Assembly: GCA_934047225.1 (NCBI GenBank)
Contig: OW204012.1
Coordinates: 15,190,001-15,254,000, forward strand
DNA from: Ypsolopha sequella
Taxonomy: Eukaryota > Arthropoda > Insecta > Lepidoptera > Ypsolophidae
DNA length: 64,000 bases
Direction: 5' to 3'
A program made the translations under genes and the position numbers. Below are positions 20,713 to 31,850 of the stretch, piece after piece; positions within the stretch are counted from its first letter, which is position 1, and every line of letters starts with the position of its first letter. The notes below the pieces were generated by a model, which did no database searches, was not told where the DNA came from, and worked only from the letters and a program-made list of their open reading frames with translations.

Positions 20713-22116
20713 TTAATGAAGTTTAGTAAATTGATCCCCCTTTTTAAATCAGGCGACAACGGTGACCCATCAAACTATAGACCTGTGTCAGTTTTACCGG
20801 TTTTGAGTAAGGTTTTTGAAAAAATTGTTTTTAATCAATTGTTATTTCATTTTAATTTAAATAAATTGCTTCACTGTGAACAGTATGGATTCACTAGAGG
20901 GAGGTCAACCACAGATGCAGGAGTTGCTTTAGTTAAGCATATTTTTGATGCTTGGGAAGAAAAGCAGGATGCATTTGGTGTATTTTGTGACCTCTCGAAA
21001 GCCTTCGATTGCGTTAATCATGAAACACTCTTATGTAAATTAGATCACTACGGAGTGAGGGGCAAATCTTTGGCGTTAATGAAGTCGTATCTTAGTGATC
21101 GTATTCAAAAGGTAGACATTAACGGGGTAAAATCATGTGGAGCATTAGTTAAAATGGGTGTCCCGCAGGGTTCCATATTGGGGCCCTTGCTGTTTTTAAT
21201 TTACATAAATGACCTTCCCTATTTAATTAAAGACTTAACTAAGATAGTACTATTCGCAGACGACACGTCACTTATTTTTAAAGTTAATAGACGTAAAGAT
21301 ATCCTTGACGACGCGAATACAACTTTATCACTAGTGCTTGATTGGTTTACTGTAAATAATTTAGTTTTAAACGCAAAAAAGACGAAATGTATAAAATTCA
21401 CGTTACCAAATGTAATTCAAGTGGATTGTAATTTGCTTTTGCAGGGGTCCAAGCTGGAGTTAGTTAACGAAACTAAGTTTTTGGGCATTACAGTAGACTC
21501 TCGTCTTCAGTGGGGTCCCCACATAGAAGCCCTATGTGGTAGACTTAGTTCGGCCGCATACGCTGTTAGACGCATAAGGCAAATTACTGATGTAGATACT
21601 GCTAGACTAGTCTATTTTAGTTACTTTCACAGCATCTTGTCATACGGCATGCTGTTATGGGGTAGAGCCGCGGATACAGACGCAGTCTTTGTTTTGCAGA
21701 AGAGAGCAATTCGGGCTATTTATAATATGAAGCACCGGGATTCATTAAGAGAAAAGTTCAAAGAAATTAATATATTAACTGTTCCTTGTGAATATATTTA
21801 CCAAGTCCTTAGATATGTCAGAAAAAATGTTGAGTCTCTCCCAAGGCTTGGTGAGCAACATTGTAAGGAAACCAGAAATAAGTATAAACTGGCTTTTCCA
21901 AAAATCAGACTCGCCAAAGTGAGTACCTCTTTCGTAGGACATGGTATAAGATTTTACAATAAACTTCCAAAGGAGGTCCTTACTTTGTCAGAGAATAAGT
22001 TTAAACAGTATATTAAGCAGGGCCTACTGAAAAAGGCATATTATAAAATAAATGAATATTTGGATGATGGTGAAGCATGGTGTTATAGTGATACTGATTT
22101 TAATGAAAGTAGGTAA
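20713..22116 (+). CDS. LINE reverse transcriptase, truncated but open
   Basis: A continuous frame opens upstream at 20611 in family-D sequence (MTKPKMGPTWKY) and enters the LINE in frame at about residue 35. It carries NYRPVSVLPVLSKVFEK, motif A CDLSKAFDCVNH, motif B GVPQGSILGPLLF and motif C FADD (residues 215-218), then the C-terminal domain, and stops after CYSDTDFNESR. No internal stop. The endonuclease and the first RT motifs are missing, so it cannot be autonomous. The fused D-family residues are fortuitous as far as I can see. Confidence 0.8.
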   Translation, partial: LMKFSKLIPLFKSGDNGDPSNYRPVSVLPVLSKVFEKIVFNQLLFHFNLNKLLHCEQYGFTRGRSTTDAGVALVKHIFDAWEEKQDAFGVFCDLSKAFDCVNHETLLCKLDHYGVRGKSLALMKSYLSDRIQKVDINGVKSCGALVKMGVPQGSILGPLLFLIYINDLPYLIKDLTKIVLFADDTSLIFKVNRRKDILDDANTTLSLVLDWFTVNNLVLNAKKTKCIKFTLPNVIQVDCNLLLQGSKLELVNETKFLGITVDSRLQWGPHIEALCGRLSSAAYAVRRIRQITDVDTARLVYFSYFHSILSYGMLLWGRAADTDAVFVLQKRAIRAIYNMKHRDSLREKFKEINILTVPCEYIYQVLRYVRKNVESLPRLGEQHCKETRNKYKLAFPKIRLAKVSTSFVGHGIRFYNKLPKEVLTLSENKFKQYIKQGLLKKAYYKINEYLDDGEAWCYSDTDFNESR

Positions 22117-22769
22117 TAATTTAATTAATTAATATAATTTCCTAACTTTTGATTCCTCTTAAGAGTTAACATTAATTAATTACAGACTGTAAAAGGAAAT
22201 AGACTATATGAGACAGGTAGGCAAAGATATATATGTTTTTCTTTTTTCATTAACCTGAATTCCTGCTGTCTTGTATTTTCTTATCCCTTGGTTAAAGTAG
22301 ATATAAGTAATTTGATGTATAGTATAAGTTTATGTTAAAAAAAAAAGACATGATCTTGCCAAGTTTCTTGCCCGTTCTTCTTAGCAAGACTAATCGAATG
22401 GGCGGAGGTAGGCATGTATTTATATATGTAACCTATTACTATGTAGTATATAGGATGGGATTTGGTCGGCTGCCTGGATTCGTGCTGGGGGCTCGGTTGG
22501 TGATCATTGAACCTGTTCCTGGTCCCTGGCCGGGTCTCCGGTATGGGTTCGGGCGGTTGATTGGATTTCATCTTGTATAATAATATTTTACCTATAATTT
22601 TAATCGTATATATATTGCTACATAAATTAAAAAAAACATTTAATCTAAGTAGTTCATGTACATTTATTATTTTATTACATATATTTTTATAAGATTAAAA
22701 TTTTGACTTGTGAAACGTGTATTATATATACCTACTTTGCAAAATAAACTTTTTGAATTTTGAATTTTG
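20713..22769 (+). mobile_element. Jockey/CR1-type LINE, second copy, 5'-truncated in RT
   Basis: This has the same family and the same 3' UTR as the element at 733-4249, ending in TTTTGAATTTTGAATTTTG. The copy begins in the RT at LMKFSKLIPL. AACAAC at 20707-20712 repeats at 22770-22775, a 6-bp target duplication. It is very similar to the first copy, so the two insertions are probably of similar, fairly young age. Confidence 0.9.
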
Positions 22770-23012
22770 AACAACGCCAAAAAAAAAAAAAAAAAAAACA
22801 TACAGTCGAATTGAGAACCGCCTCCTTTTTGAAGTCGGTTAAAAAGTGGGCCTTTACTAGCACTTGCATTGAAAAATAAATAATACTTATATATACATAA
22901 TTCACATTACTTTAAAATCGTGTTGTCTATGCAGATTTTTAATCTGATTGATTATATCCTATGTTATGTTTTTTTTAGAGCTTTGTTTAAATCTGTCCAA
23001 AATATTGAGATA

Positions 23013-24170
23013 ATAAACTTTTAACAAAAAAATAGCAACCGACTTCAATAGTAACAGCAGTCATTCACTAAAAAGTTAATAATAATTCTATAAAGACCGA
23101 TGGTACCGAAGCAACACTTTTGCCGACTTCTTTCTTCCTGAAACGTTATGTTATCTAGAAGTCGGCGTTCTTATATTGGTTTCTATGTTGCTATATCGTA
23201 GGAAATACGCCGACTTCTAGATAACATAATGTTTCAGGAAGAAAGAAGTCGGCAAAAGTGTTGCTTCGGTACCATCGGTCTTTATAGAATTATTATTAAC
23301 TTTTTAGTGAATGACTGCTGTTACTATTGAAGTCGGTTGCTATTTTTTTGTTAAAAGTTTATTTTATTTCACATTTTTTAGTGTTGCTGGGTTAAATTGT
23401 GAGGTATAGGTAGTTCTTGCAAACGTGGTGTTAATATGAAACGAAGTTCAAGTGAGTATAAGTAGCCATGTTTGAGTAGCTTCCTGCTATCAGCACCCTA
23501 ACACAACATGATTACCGCAATCTCGAGTTATGTGCTGTCATCCGTTGAAGAGTTCTACGGTGATGAAGCCAAGATCGAAATTCAGTTGGGTACACTGGCA
23601 ATTTTCAGCAATGCCCTGCAATGAGCACCCTAACACAAACTGGTTGCCGCAATCTAAAGTTATGTGCTGTCATCCGTTGAGGAGTTCTATGATGATGAAG
23701 CCAGGATCGAAGGTCAGGTGGGTATTCTGATAATCTCCAAGTAATACCCTTGAATCAGCACCCTAACGCAGTGATTGCCGCAATCTCGAGTTATGTGCTC
23801 TGATCCGTTGAGGAGTTCTATGGTGAATATGGTGATGAAGCCAGGATCGAAGGTCAGGTGGAAGAATGTTGATTTTCAAGTAATACCTTGTAATCAGCAC
23901 CCAAGTACATAGCGATTGCCTCAATTTTGAGAGATATGCTGTCATTTTCTGAGGAGTTCTACTGCCTATCTCTGAAGACCTTCATCAGATCATGACCAAA
24001 CCCAAAATGGGACCTACCTGGAAGTATACTCTTTCAAACAAAAAAAGAATTGTTCAAATCGGTTGGGAAATGACGGAGTTATGGAGTAACAACGCCAAAA
24101 AAAAAAAAAAAAAAAAAAAAAACATACAGTCGAATTGAGAACCGCCTCCTTTTTGAAGTCGGTTAAAAAG
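23013..24170 (+). mobile_element. Family D repeat, copy 3 (complete)
   Basis: The best complete copy. The 5' hairpin arms at 23013-23179 and 23203-23366 contain CGACTTC motifs in both directions. Tandem units of about 120 bp lie at 23500-23960. A run of more than 20 A follows at 24096-24122, then CATACAGTCGAATTGAGAAC and the end GAAGTCGGTTAAAAAG. About 1.16 kb. No conserved protein. Confidence 0.9.
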
Positions 24171-24663
24171 TATAATCTATCCCGCTGCATGACATTCATC
24201 GAGATCCATTGATTGGTTGAAAACGTATAAGTGAATTTAACAACAAACCAACTTATAATAGGAATGTAGATAAGAAAATTGTCATGGAAATTAGACGATT
24301 CAGATAAAGACAACCCTTCAACACTTAGCCCTTTAATAATGTTGTCATTTTGTATGTTCTCTCTCACAAACGGACGGGTAAAAGGAAAATTATAGGATCC
24401 ATGGTTAATTGGAATATAATGAAAGGTTTGAAAATGGGCATCGATTTTTAAATGACCTCTGCTAATACTTTTATAGTGCGATTCATAATGTTGCCATCAA
24501 CATCTAAACAGGATGATTATTTTTTTTTGTCCATGCATTATAATAAAAGCCTTTATTTACCACAAAAATAATAAAATTACATGCACTGACATTGAAATAA
24601 TAACAAATTCTTAATAAATAGCTCCAGTAATAGTACATTACATCTGAGACCAGTAATTAAAGA

Positions 24664-24731
24664 TATCCTGGACGAGTAAGTTAAAAGGCCGAGCCCGTAG
24701 GGCGAGGACTTTTATATACGAGTCCAGGATA
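24664..24731. repeat. Hairpin beside the Crypton-like pseudogene
   Basis: TATCCTGGACGAGTA at the left pairs with TACGAGTCCAGGATA at the right. The inner part holds GGCCGAGCCC/GGGCGAGG. GC-rich palindromes also follow the Crypton-like fragments at 46014 and 59074, so it may be a terminal structure of that element class. Confidence 0.6.
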
Positions 24732-24799
24732 GCTAATTATGGTCGAGGCATGTATAGTGCTTTTCTCAAAAATAAAACGAGATATTTTCAAATTATTTA

Positions 24800-25459
24800 A
24801 GTTTTTTTATTACGTTAACAAACTCATCTTGAATAACAAACAATCGATCGAGTTTGTTTTATGTGTCACGCAATTTTACTAAAATAATGCTATCGCGGTG
24901 TTTGACGTCTTTTGTAGTAAGATTCCCAAGCTCCAGACTTCTACATACACCGTTTTTACTCCCATGATAAGAACAACCTACAACAAAAAACTCAATTTTA
25001 ATAATGAATTAAAGGCCTATTTATAACTTTAGAGCCATAAAATAATATTACATTATTTATTTACCTTTATAACTAGATATTTATTATCTATATGTTGGCT
25101 GGAAATATTTTAGACTTCTTGCTTATATAGCCATCTGATTGCTTTTTTAGCCATGCCGTCAAATTGTTATCATTTTTCAAGTTTATTTTATTCTTATTGA
25201 GCACAACACATCGGAGCATGGAATACATCGCCCATAAAGTGGAAGGCTGCTTTGTTTGGCTAAGGTGACTGAAATAAGCCAAAAACACATTTTCCGACTG
25301 TTCGTGTGTTTATCTGCTTTCCACTTGATGAACTTTTCATAATTTGTTTAAATGTCCTTCCTTAGATTTTGGCGGAAGCAAGTTGTTTTTTGCTAATTCC
25401 GCTTCCGCTTTTAGATCTGGAGGAGTACAATCTATATCAGAGCCTTCTTCTGAACTCAT
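24800..25459 (-). pseudogene. Crypton-like tyrosine recombinase pseudogene with intron
   Basis: The start is MSSEEGSDIDCTPPDL (Met at 25459). After frameshifts come NYEKFIKWKADKHTNS, then FLAYFSHLSQTKQPSTLWAM and LKKQSDGYISKKSKIF, then IDNKYLVIK. A GT-AG intron of about 87 bp (25064-24978) separates this from VVLIMG and, in another frame, NGVCRSLELGNLTTKDV, which carries the Box I arginine context of tyrosine recombinases. DSIILVKLRDT follows, then a stop. The order matches an insect family related to Cryptons, which move by tyrosine recombinase rather than DDE chemistry. At least three frameshifts and a stop make it non-functional. The downstream catalytic boxes are not seen. Confidence 0.7.
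24978..25064 (-). other. Probable intron in the Crypton-like pseudogene
   Basis: The donor AAAG|GTAAAT and acceptor TTGTTGTAG|GTTG flank 87 bp of AT-rich sequence. The coding phase is continuous from KYLVIK to VVLIMG across it. Confidence 0.65.
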
Positions 25460-25479
25460 TTTGTAATTTATTTACACAA

Positions 25480-26950
25480 AAAACTTTAAATGAAAATATT
25501 ATGCAACAACATAATTTCCCGCTTTTAATATCTTTTTCGTTTTTTTTTTTTTCGTTGCGCATATGTATACGGCCAGCCCTCTTCATAAAATTGAGGTTAA
25601 ATTTTAAGTGTTCAATGGTTTTAAATATAACTATAAAATCAATAAAAATAATATATTTTCAATTATAAAATATAGCAAACGTTTTCTGAACACGAAATTG
25701 TAATGTTTTTTCTTTTTATACTGGCCGCTAAAAAAAAACTCTTAAGCCGCTAAACTCTTTAGTCATTTAAAACATAGACACGGATAGTTAAAAAAAAAAA
25801 ACATGGTATGTAATGGATTTTCATACGAATTTCCTGGACAGTTATTCAAATTTCCTGGAGACTTGAAATAGCTCTACAGGATGAAGTACTTTCTGGCATG
25901 TCTATGCAATATGTAATTAAAGCATTACAACATATTTTTGAGAAAATTAACATTATCAAACAAAAATAACATTGCTGTACATTCAAAAATTCATGCAAAA
26001 TTCATTATGTTAGTTAAATATAAATTAGGTATAAAATTCAAAACAAGTTAGATAATTAATTATATTAAGAAATACATATGTCATCTGCTATATGGCCTAG
26101 TTGTTTTTAACAGTACAATGTTTACGTCACAAGCTACAAATCAGTGATATAAAATATTGATCAAAATGTCAAATTCATTGTAAGTCCTTTACAGGACATG
26201 GTAGGCCTCTCACTTCTTCAGTGAGGCTTGGTCTGAGTCACCCTAGCTGACCAGACTTGACTGGGTGACTGATGACCATGCATTGGATCATATAAATGCT
26301 ACCAACATAACGGTATAGGAATTTTTTGAATCGCACTATACACTTCTATACACTCTACGTTCAGCACTGATAAAGAGGCAGCTTACCTTGTAAATCATAA
26401 AATTATTAATTAAGGTGCCTCCGTCGGAAAAATTACCAACTCGAATCGTGCTGGTTGAAATTTCGAACAAAATCATATTAAAATAAAGTCTTTATCAGCT
26501 CGCACTGCAACATGGCTGTTACGTCAGTCGCTGCGGCTGACAAGTGCGAAAATAGTGTGTTTTTGATTTATTTTATCTAAAATAAAATTAATTTCCAAGA
26601 ATTGAGAAAACCATTTAATATTATTTATATTAAATATATTAAATATTTATATACTGTTTCGATAAAAACTGTACCAGTCATATTGTTACAAGTGGACAAA
26701 AAATCGAGAAATAAGGGTAAACTTAGAATTTTCTTGCTTCATTTCTGTATATTAAAATAAAATTCAGGAAAAACCACATCACTATTTGTATCATGTAGAT
26801 TACTATGTATTTTTCTTTTATTAAAAATGCTATAGTTACCGTATAAAATGGTTATAAAGTTACTCAGTTCAAGGTCGTTGGCGTTGGGAGAAACCTTAAG
26901 TCTACACGCGTTCATAGCTTCTGCAATTCCCATTGCTTAATTTCTAAAAG
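25480..26950. other. Unassigned AT-rich stretch
   Basis: No gene recognised. 26170-26290 is a locally GC-richer patch with short self-complementary parts (TCACTTCTTCAGTGA). Frames of up to 99 codons are low-complexity. Confidence 0.45.
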
Positions 26951-26954
26951 ATTT

Positions 26955-27340
26955 TTTTTTTCAGCAGATAAACGCCATTTTAGGACATAGTTTTCATTAT
27001 TATGGTATATAATTTAATCATAATTTCTTATGATTTTTCAGATATGACGTCACTTGGGGCATTTTAGGCATTTATACTGACTGTGTCTCTGTCTGTCTAC
27101 ATATCTGTCATCCATCTGTCAAATCAGTCGGAAACAAATTATTATAAACGTATCTTTATAGCAAAGGAGATATTTCTAAACAGCCTTTTCTCAAGTGACG
27201 TCACTCGAAGGAAGTTCCAGCTTTTTCGTAAAAATATTCATCATCGTGAGGTATTTTAGACCACAAGCTCTAAAATACGGCTTATTAAACTAATATCTCG
27301 AAATGGTTTTCGAATGAACACACCTTAACATAATTTAATC
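26955..27340. mobile_element. Family H element, copy 1
   Basis: About 390 bp, from the GCCATTTTAGGACATAGTTT block to CACCTTAACATAATTTAATC. It contains two TGACGTCAC sites near 27045 and 27199. Collinear copies are at 34090-35059 (interrupted) and 61662-62093. Non-coding; end structure not resolved. Confidence 0.8.
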
Positions 27341-27715
27341 TAAGCGAATTGCGCCGAAATATTGGGAGCTGAATAATCATGGTTAAAAGTTAAAATCAGT
27401 TAGTTAAAATTATCAAGGCCTTGATAATGCCGAAATTGTATCAGTGAAACGGTCGGCATATAGTCAACAACAATCACACGTGAGTGTTCAAGCCGTATGT
27501 ACTTAATAAAATTTATTACAATTATACCTAAATACGCTTTGCTTAATCATTACTTATCACTAATTGTCACTGCTCAGTCCCCTTTGGTCATAGCTGATAC
27601 GTAGCCTAAACCTTCTTTGTGCAACCTTGCATGAAACAATGAAAGCCGTATCAAAATCCGACCTGTAGTTCTCAAGTTGTAACCGTTTATAAAGTCAGGC
27701 GGTGAATTTTGAAAG

Positions 27716-28045
27716 TAGTTCATCCATCCATCAGCCCGTATTCGTCCACTGCTGGACATAGGCCTCCCCAATATAACGCCACTCTTGGCGGTCCTCAGTC
27801 ATCCTCATCCAGCCGCCACCCGCAACGTCCTTCAGATCGTCAGTCCTGCGGGCACGAGGGCGGCCTATGCTGCGCTTTGCTATACTTGGTCTCTATTCCA
27901 ATGCCTTACGGCCCCAACGGTTATCACGTCGGCGACAGATATGGCCAGTCCACTACCACTTCAACTTACTGATTCGGCAGGCGATGTCGGTCACCTTCGA
28001 TCTCTGACGGATATCTTCGTTTCGGATTTTATCCATCAGAGATAT
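27716..28045 (-). pseudogene. LINE ORF C-terminal tail (YVQQWT family)
   Basis: The minus frame reads GRPRARRTDDLKDVAGGGWM, then TEDRQEWRYIGEAYVQQWTN, TG and stop. Upstream pieces in other frames read KLKWQWTGHICR. This GRP..R..D DL...WR..G.AYVQQWT pattern is the tail of an abundant invertebrate LINE reverse transcriptase. The rest of the RT is absent. Confidence 0.75.
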
Positions 28046-28245
28046 CCCAAGTATAAAGTAGTTCAATGTGACAGAAATTAGCGACTAAATCTAGATTTAA
28101 GATTTTTATCCCTTATTTTAAGCCAAATTCATACTGAAGACTCAGTAAGTTCTCATTGTCATGGTTCAATGATGATATTGAGAAATTCATTATTTCATGT
28201 TCCCAACTAACGCAAGCCTAGCCCTGAGATAATACCAGGCGGTCA

Positions 28246-28342
28246 ACAAAATTTATTTTGCGAAATTGGAGAAAAGTGTTATCGATTCATGATACTGATC
28301 ACTTGCCAAGCCTCCAGCTAGTATGGCATGCATGTCACCTTA
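28246..28342. mobile_element. MITE family J, single-arm fragment
   Basis: It matches the right arm of the complete copy at 29582-29851 (GATTCATGATACTGATCACT block, then a GTCACCTTA end). The other arm is missing. Confidence 0.6.
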
Positions 28343-28349
28343 AGTATAT

Positions 28350-28600
28350 ACAACGTGTAACAAAAAGGTGTAACCATATTTGAAGAGCTTATTCAGTCAA
28401 TGGTATAGAACAACTTTTACTATGAAACAAAACCTGTATCTCGAAAAAAATGAAAAATGCAATGCCGCTCGGCCGAAATGTATGGAAGGGCAGATTTTTT
28501 TTTTTGGGACTTCATAGTTGGCTCCATAGTAAAAGTTGTTCTATACCATTGACTGAATACGCTCTTCAAATATGGTTACACCTTTCTGTTACACGTTGTA
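28350..28600. mobile_element. MITE family I
   Basis: A 251-bp element with about 75-bp near-perfect inverted termini (28350-28424, 28525-28600): ACAACGTGTAACAAAAAGGT at the left end, and the complement at the right. The interior includes a T-run. Non-coding. Confidence 0.85.
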
Positions 28601-29102
28601 TAATATTATCTTGGTTCTTTCTTTTACAACGCGATTCCCGCCCATACAGTGTGTTTGTCAGTTTGTCACCTGTTCCAACTTTCTATCGTTAATTACCCAC
28701 ATTTAATTACAATAATTTATCTCGTGCCTTTAAAGATACTTTAAATTAGTATTTTCCGTATTAATTACTTGCTTAATTTATTACTAAATATACATTTTGT
28801 CGATTTTGATTTGATTTTAGGATCTTTTTATTTGATTATGGAAGAGATAAAGTTTTATGGTCGTCATAAAACACGAAATGTTCTGTCTTGTTATACAAAA
28901 ACTAGTTTTAAAGTTTTTTTATTCTCTAGTAGGTAACAGTTGTGTTTTGATAAAGTGCACAACTTTGAATAGGTCGGGTTCAAACGATTGACGTCGACGA
29001 TTTAAGAGCGGTTCTCTTTGTCTACCATTCGACATCTTCCGTAATATCTTTTATTTAGTATTTACGAGTAGGTACCTCCTTGTTATCCCTATTATAAAAA
29101 AA

Positions 29103-29376
29103 AACCGGCCAAGTGCGAGTCGGACTCGCGCACGAAGGGTTCCGTACCATTATCTATAAAAACGGCAAAAACACATGTCTGTTGCATGGGAGCCCCCTTA
29201 AATATTTATTTTATTCTGTTTTTAGTATTTGTTGTTATAGCGGCAACAGAAATACATCATCTGTGAAAATTTCAATTGTCTAACTATCACGGTTCATGAG
29301 ATACAGCCTGGTGACAGACGGACAGCGGAGTCTTAGTAATAGGGTCCCGTTGGTTACCCTTTGGGTACGGAACCCT
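29103..29376 (+). repeat. SINE-like repeat with GGTTCCGTA/TACGGAACC ends
   Basis: It opens ACCGGCCAAGTGCGAGTCGG and ACTCGCGCACGAAGGGTTCC, and closes GACAGACGGACAGCGGAGTC, then GGTACGGAACCCTAATAAAA. A second, longer copy is at 38133-38554; fragments are at 16925-17010 and 41960-42050. It is widespread in Lepidoptera as far as I know; its class is uncertain. Confidence 0.7.
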
Positions 29377-29399
29377 AATAAAAAGCATGTTTTTTTGCC

Positions 29400-29500
29400 C
29401 GAGGTTGGTACTTGGTCTCTGGCCCGAAGTAAATGGAAATCTGTGATCTATGCCTACCCCTCCAGGAGACAGGTGTGAGTTATAATTTAATATATTTTAT
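29400..29500 (+). pseudogene. LINE C-terminal tail fragment
   Basis: ARSKWKSVIYAYPSRRQV then stop, followed by GTGAGTTATA. A shortest-tail copy of the STRNRRACMTR-family LINE. Confidence 0.5.
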
Positions 29501-29581
29501 AGCACACCGTGCGTAAAATGACCGCTTTACGCACGCTGCGCGCTGAACGTTTCATCGCTCTCGTATCGTAATGTACTAATG

Positions 29582-29851
29582 TATACAAGGTGAATTTGTG
29601 AACATCGTCCAAATTCATACTTGAGCCTTGGTAAGTGATCAGCATCATGAACCAATAACGATTTTTGTAAAATTCATAAAATGAAATTTCGACTCCCCAT
29701 AGTGATTCACTCAGGACTGGGAGTGAATTAATATGGGAAGTCGAAATTTCATTATACGAATTTCACAAAAATTTTCATCGATTCATGATGCTGATCACTT
29801 ACTAAGCCTCTAGTATGAATTTGGACGATGATCAAAAAGTCACCTTGTATA
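29582..29851. mobile_element. MITE family J (complete hairpin)
   Basis: The arms of about 110 bp are 29585-29700 and 29735-29848, starting ACAAGGTGA and sharing CATCGTCCAAATTCATACT and AAGTGATCAGCATCATGAA. Essentially the whole element folds on itself. Confidence 0.85.
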
Positions 29852-30008
29852 ATGTTATATACAGGCTGGAAAAAATTTAAGGGCTCTGGAGGGGAACTAC
29901 TTTAAATCCTTTAGTTAGCTCATTTTACTGAAAGGAAACATTCCTTTATTTTTTAAAAGAAACAAAACTGCATTCAAAGATCTTCTTAAAGGACATCATT
30001 CATTTTGG

Positions 30009-30440
30009 GCTAAATCTGAAAGTGCCGGCCAATTAAATATAATGTTATATTTCGTTAGAATATGTAATTATATTTATTTGTTACTATGAGACCAAAGCGG
30101 TAGGGTCATTCTCTGCTTTATTATATGAGTTTGAAAAATCGATATTTTTTTCTGGGCTAAATATGAAAGTGCCGGCAAAAACAAATATAAGTTTATATTT
30201 CATTAGAATATGTAATTAGATTTATTTGTTACTACAAGACAAAATATGTAGGGTCATTCTCTGCTTTATTATATGACTTCGAAAAATCTATATTTTTTTT
30301 GGCTAAGTATGAAAGTGCCGGCCAAACAAAAATAACGCTATGTTTCGTTAGAATATGTAATTGTATTTATTTGTTATTATGAGACAAAAGCTGTAGGGTC
30401 ATTCTTTGCTTTATTCTGTGAGCTCAAAATCGATATTTTA
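30009..30440 (+). repeat. Three tandem ~145-bp subterminal units in element K
   Basis: Units begin near 30009, 30153 and 30302. Each has GGCTAA..(T)GAAAGTGCCGGC, AGAATATGTAATT.TATTTAT and TAGGGTCATTCT. A single inverted unit is at about 31700-31820. Confidence 0.85.
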
Positions 30441-30885
30441 TGCTTTTTATAAAGGCGTATGATTGATGTCATAAAATAGATTGTTTTAGTGTAGACAAAC
30501 ATAATCACGAGTATGTTATACTATAATAAGTCTTAGAGTATGGCACATTTATAATTGAACTAAAATATTACTTTGAGTACAAATCAGTGTCTAAAACCCC
30601 GTTTCTGCGTAAACAAGGATAATTATAGATTGGGTTTGGGTTTTTTTACCTGACGCAATCAGCCTCGCTACAGGTGAGATAGAAATATAAGCGCAACCAT
30701 AGGAGGGAGCGAGACGCTAAATCCTTATCTACACGTAATTGTCACACAATTAACGGTGGTAAGTACAAGTAAAAAAAGGAGAAAGGGTTAATTAACATTT
30801 AGTTATCCATGGGACTTATGTTACATGGGACGGTTATCTCTAAGCACGCGACCTCTGGTTAGTGGACAGTTACTGTTTTTACATC

Positions 30886-31409
30886 ATGGACGAACAATTG
30901 TGTATAAGGTGTCGTGAAATAATTGGGGGGAGGCGCTGGTACACCTGGGTTTCTCGAGAGCAAGAATTCATCGATATTGCTCAGATTGTTTTAGAAGAAT
31001 TAATGGAAAATCAAGTAAGTATTGACCTACAGTTATTTTTGCACTAAAGAGTGATATATTATATTTTATTGTTAAAACGATGTTGTCGTCATTAATTTTG
31101 AACCCTGCATTGCATTTTGAGTGATCAACACTGTTGTTTAATCAGAATGACATTCCTATATGTCTAAATGTAATGATGCTATGGACTGCCCTGATCAGCT
31201 CAACGTGTGCGTAAAACTTGCAACAAAAGAAGAACGTGTCTCTTATATGAGTCTACTACTGTAGCTGCAATATTGGGAGACGTACATTAGGATGCTGTGC
31301 ACACGTTATGACTATCATATGGTACATGGGTTTTGCGCGGCATGATCCCACCATAGTTCCACCGGCAGAGGGTCTGGAAAATATAATAGTCAGACAGAAC
31401 GAATATTAA
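30886..31409 (+). pseudogene. Decayed transposase-like gene of element K (exon pieces)
   Basis: Piece 1 (30886-31014) reads MDEQLCIRCREIIGGRRW and ends LEELMENQ at a consensus donor, CAA|GTAAGT. Piece 2 (31163-31264) contains KCNDAMDCPDQLNVCVKLAT and EERVSYMSLLL before a stop. Piece 3 (31251-31409) contains GRRTLGCCAHVMTIIWYMGF, ARHDPTIVPPAEGLENII, VRQNEY and stop, followed by AATAAA near 31435. The CCAHVMTIIWYMG..RH motif resembles a C-terminal Cys/His segment I recall from invertebrate DDE-type transposases; that link is from memory. No catalytic Asp residues are visible and the middle of the protein is missing, so this is a non-autonomous derivative. Confidence 0.55.
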
Positions 31410-31850
31410 CCTTATTACTGTTTTTTTTTTTCAAATAAATATTTTATTCCATGTTACCGTTTTATTCAGATTTAAACCAATTAATTAATTATTTATTAAG
31501 TTAGATAAGTGAAATTCAGGTTAGTTTATTGAAAACGTATGAATATGACTATTTATAGCTGGTGAAAGAGTACAGAGAATAACCCCTGTGCATTGATTTC
31601 ATAGTAAAATATGTTCAAAACATCTTTTCTGCACAACAAATCATTAATAATGTGATATTTTTTCGAAAATTAATACAAAAATAATAATTTTCGAAATCAT
31701 CTAACTAAGTAGAGAATGACCCTACAACTTAGGTAGCATAGCAAAAAATGAATATAATGACACATTTTATCGAAATATAACATTATAATTTTTTGGCCGG
31801 CACTTTCAGATTTAGCCCAAAAATGTATGAACGCTGAATGATGTCCTTTG

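Larger units (their letters stand above)
19629..22846 (+). mobile_element. Family D repeat, copy 2, carrying a LINE
   Basis: The 5' hairpin has arms of about 155-165 bp (19630-19795 and 19827-19985). The body of imperfect 120-bp units follows to 20712. The LINE occupies 20713-22769, and the A-run and 3' terminus resume at 22770. Confidence 0.85.
19521..22876 (+). mobile_element. Family G element, split by a family-D insertion
   Basis: Left part 19521-19628 (GGTACACAGGAAAGGTTGCA ... GGTTTTGATGCATA) and right part about 22846-22876 (AGTGGGCCTTTACTAGCACT) are adjacent in intact copies such as 60562-60949. Here the family-D repeat, with its own LINE, sits between them. The 5' portion of family G is missing. 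Confidence 0.75.
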
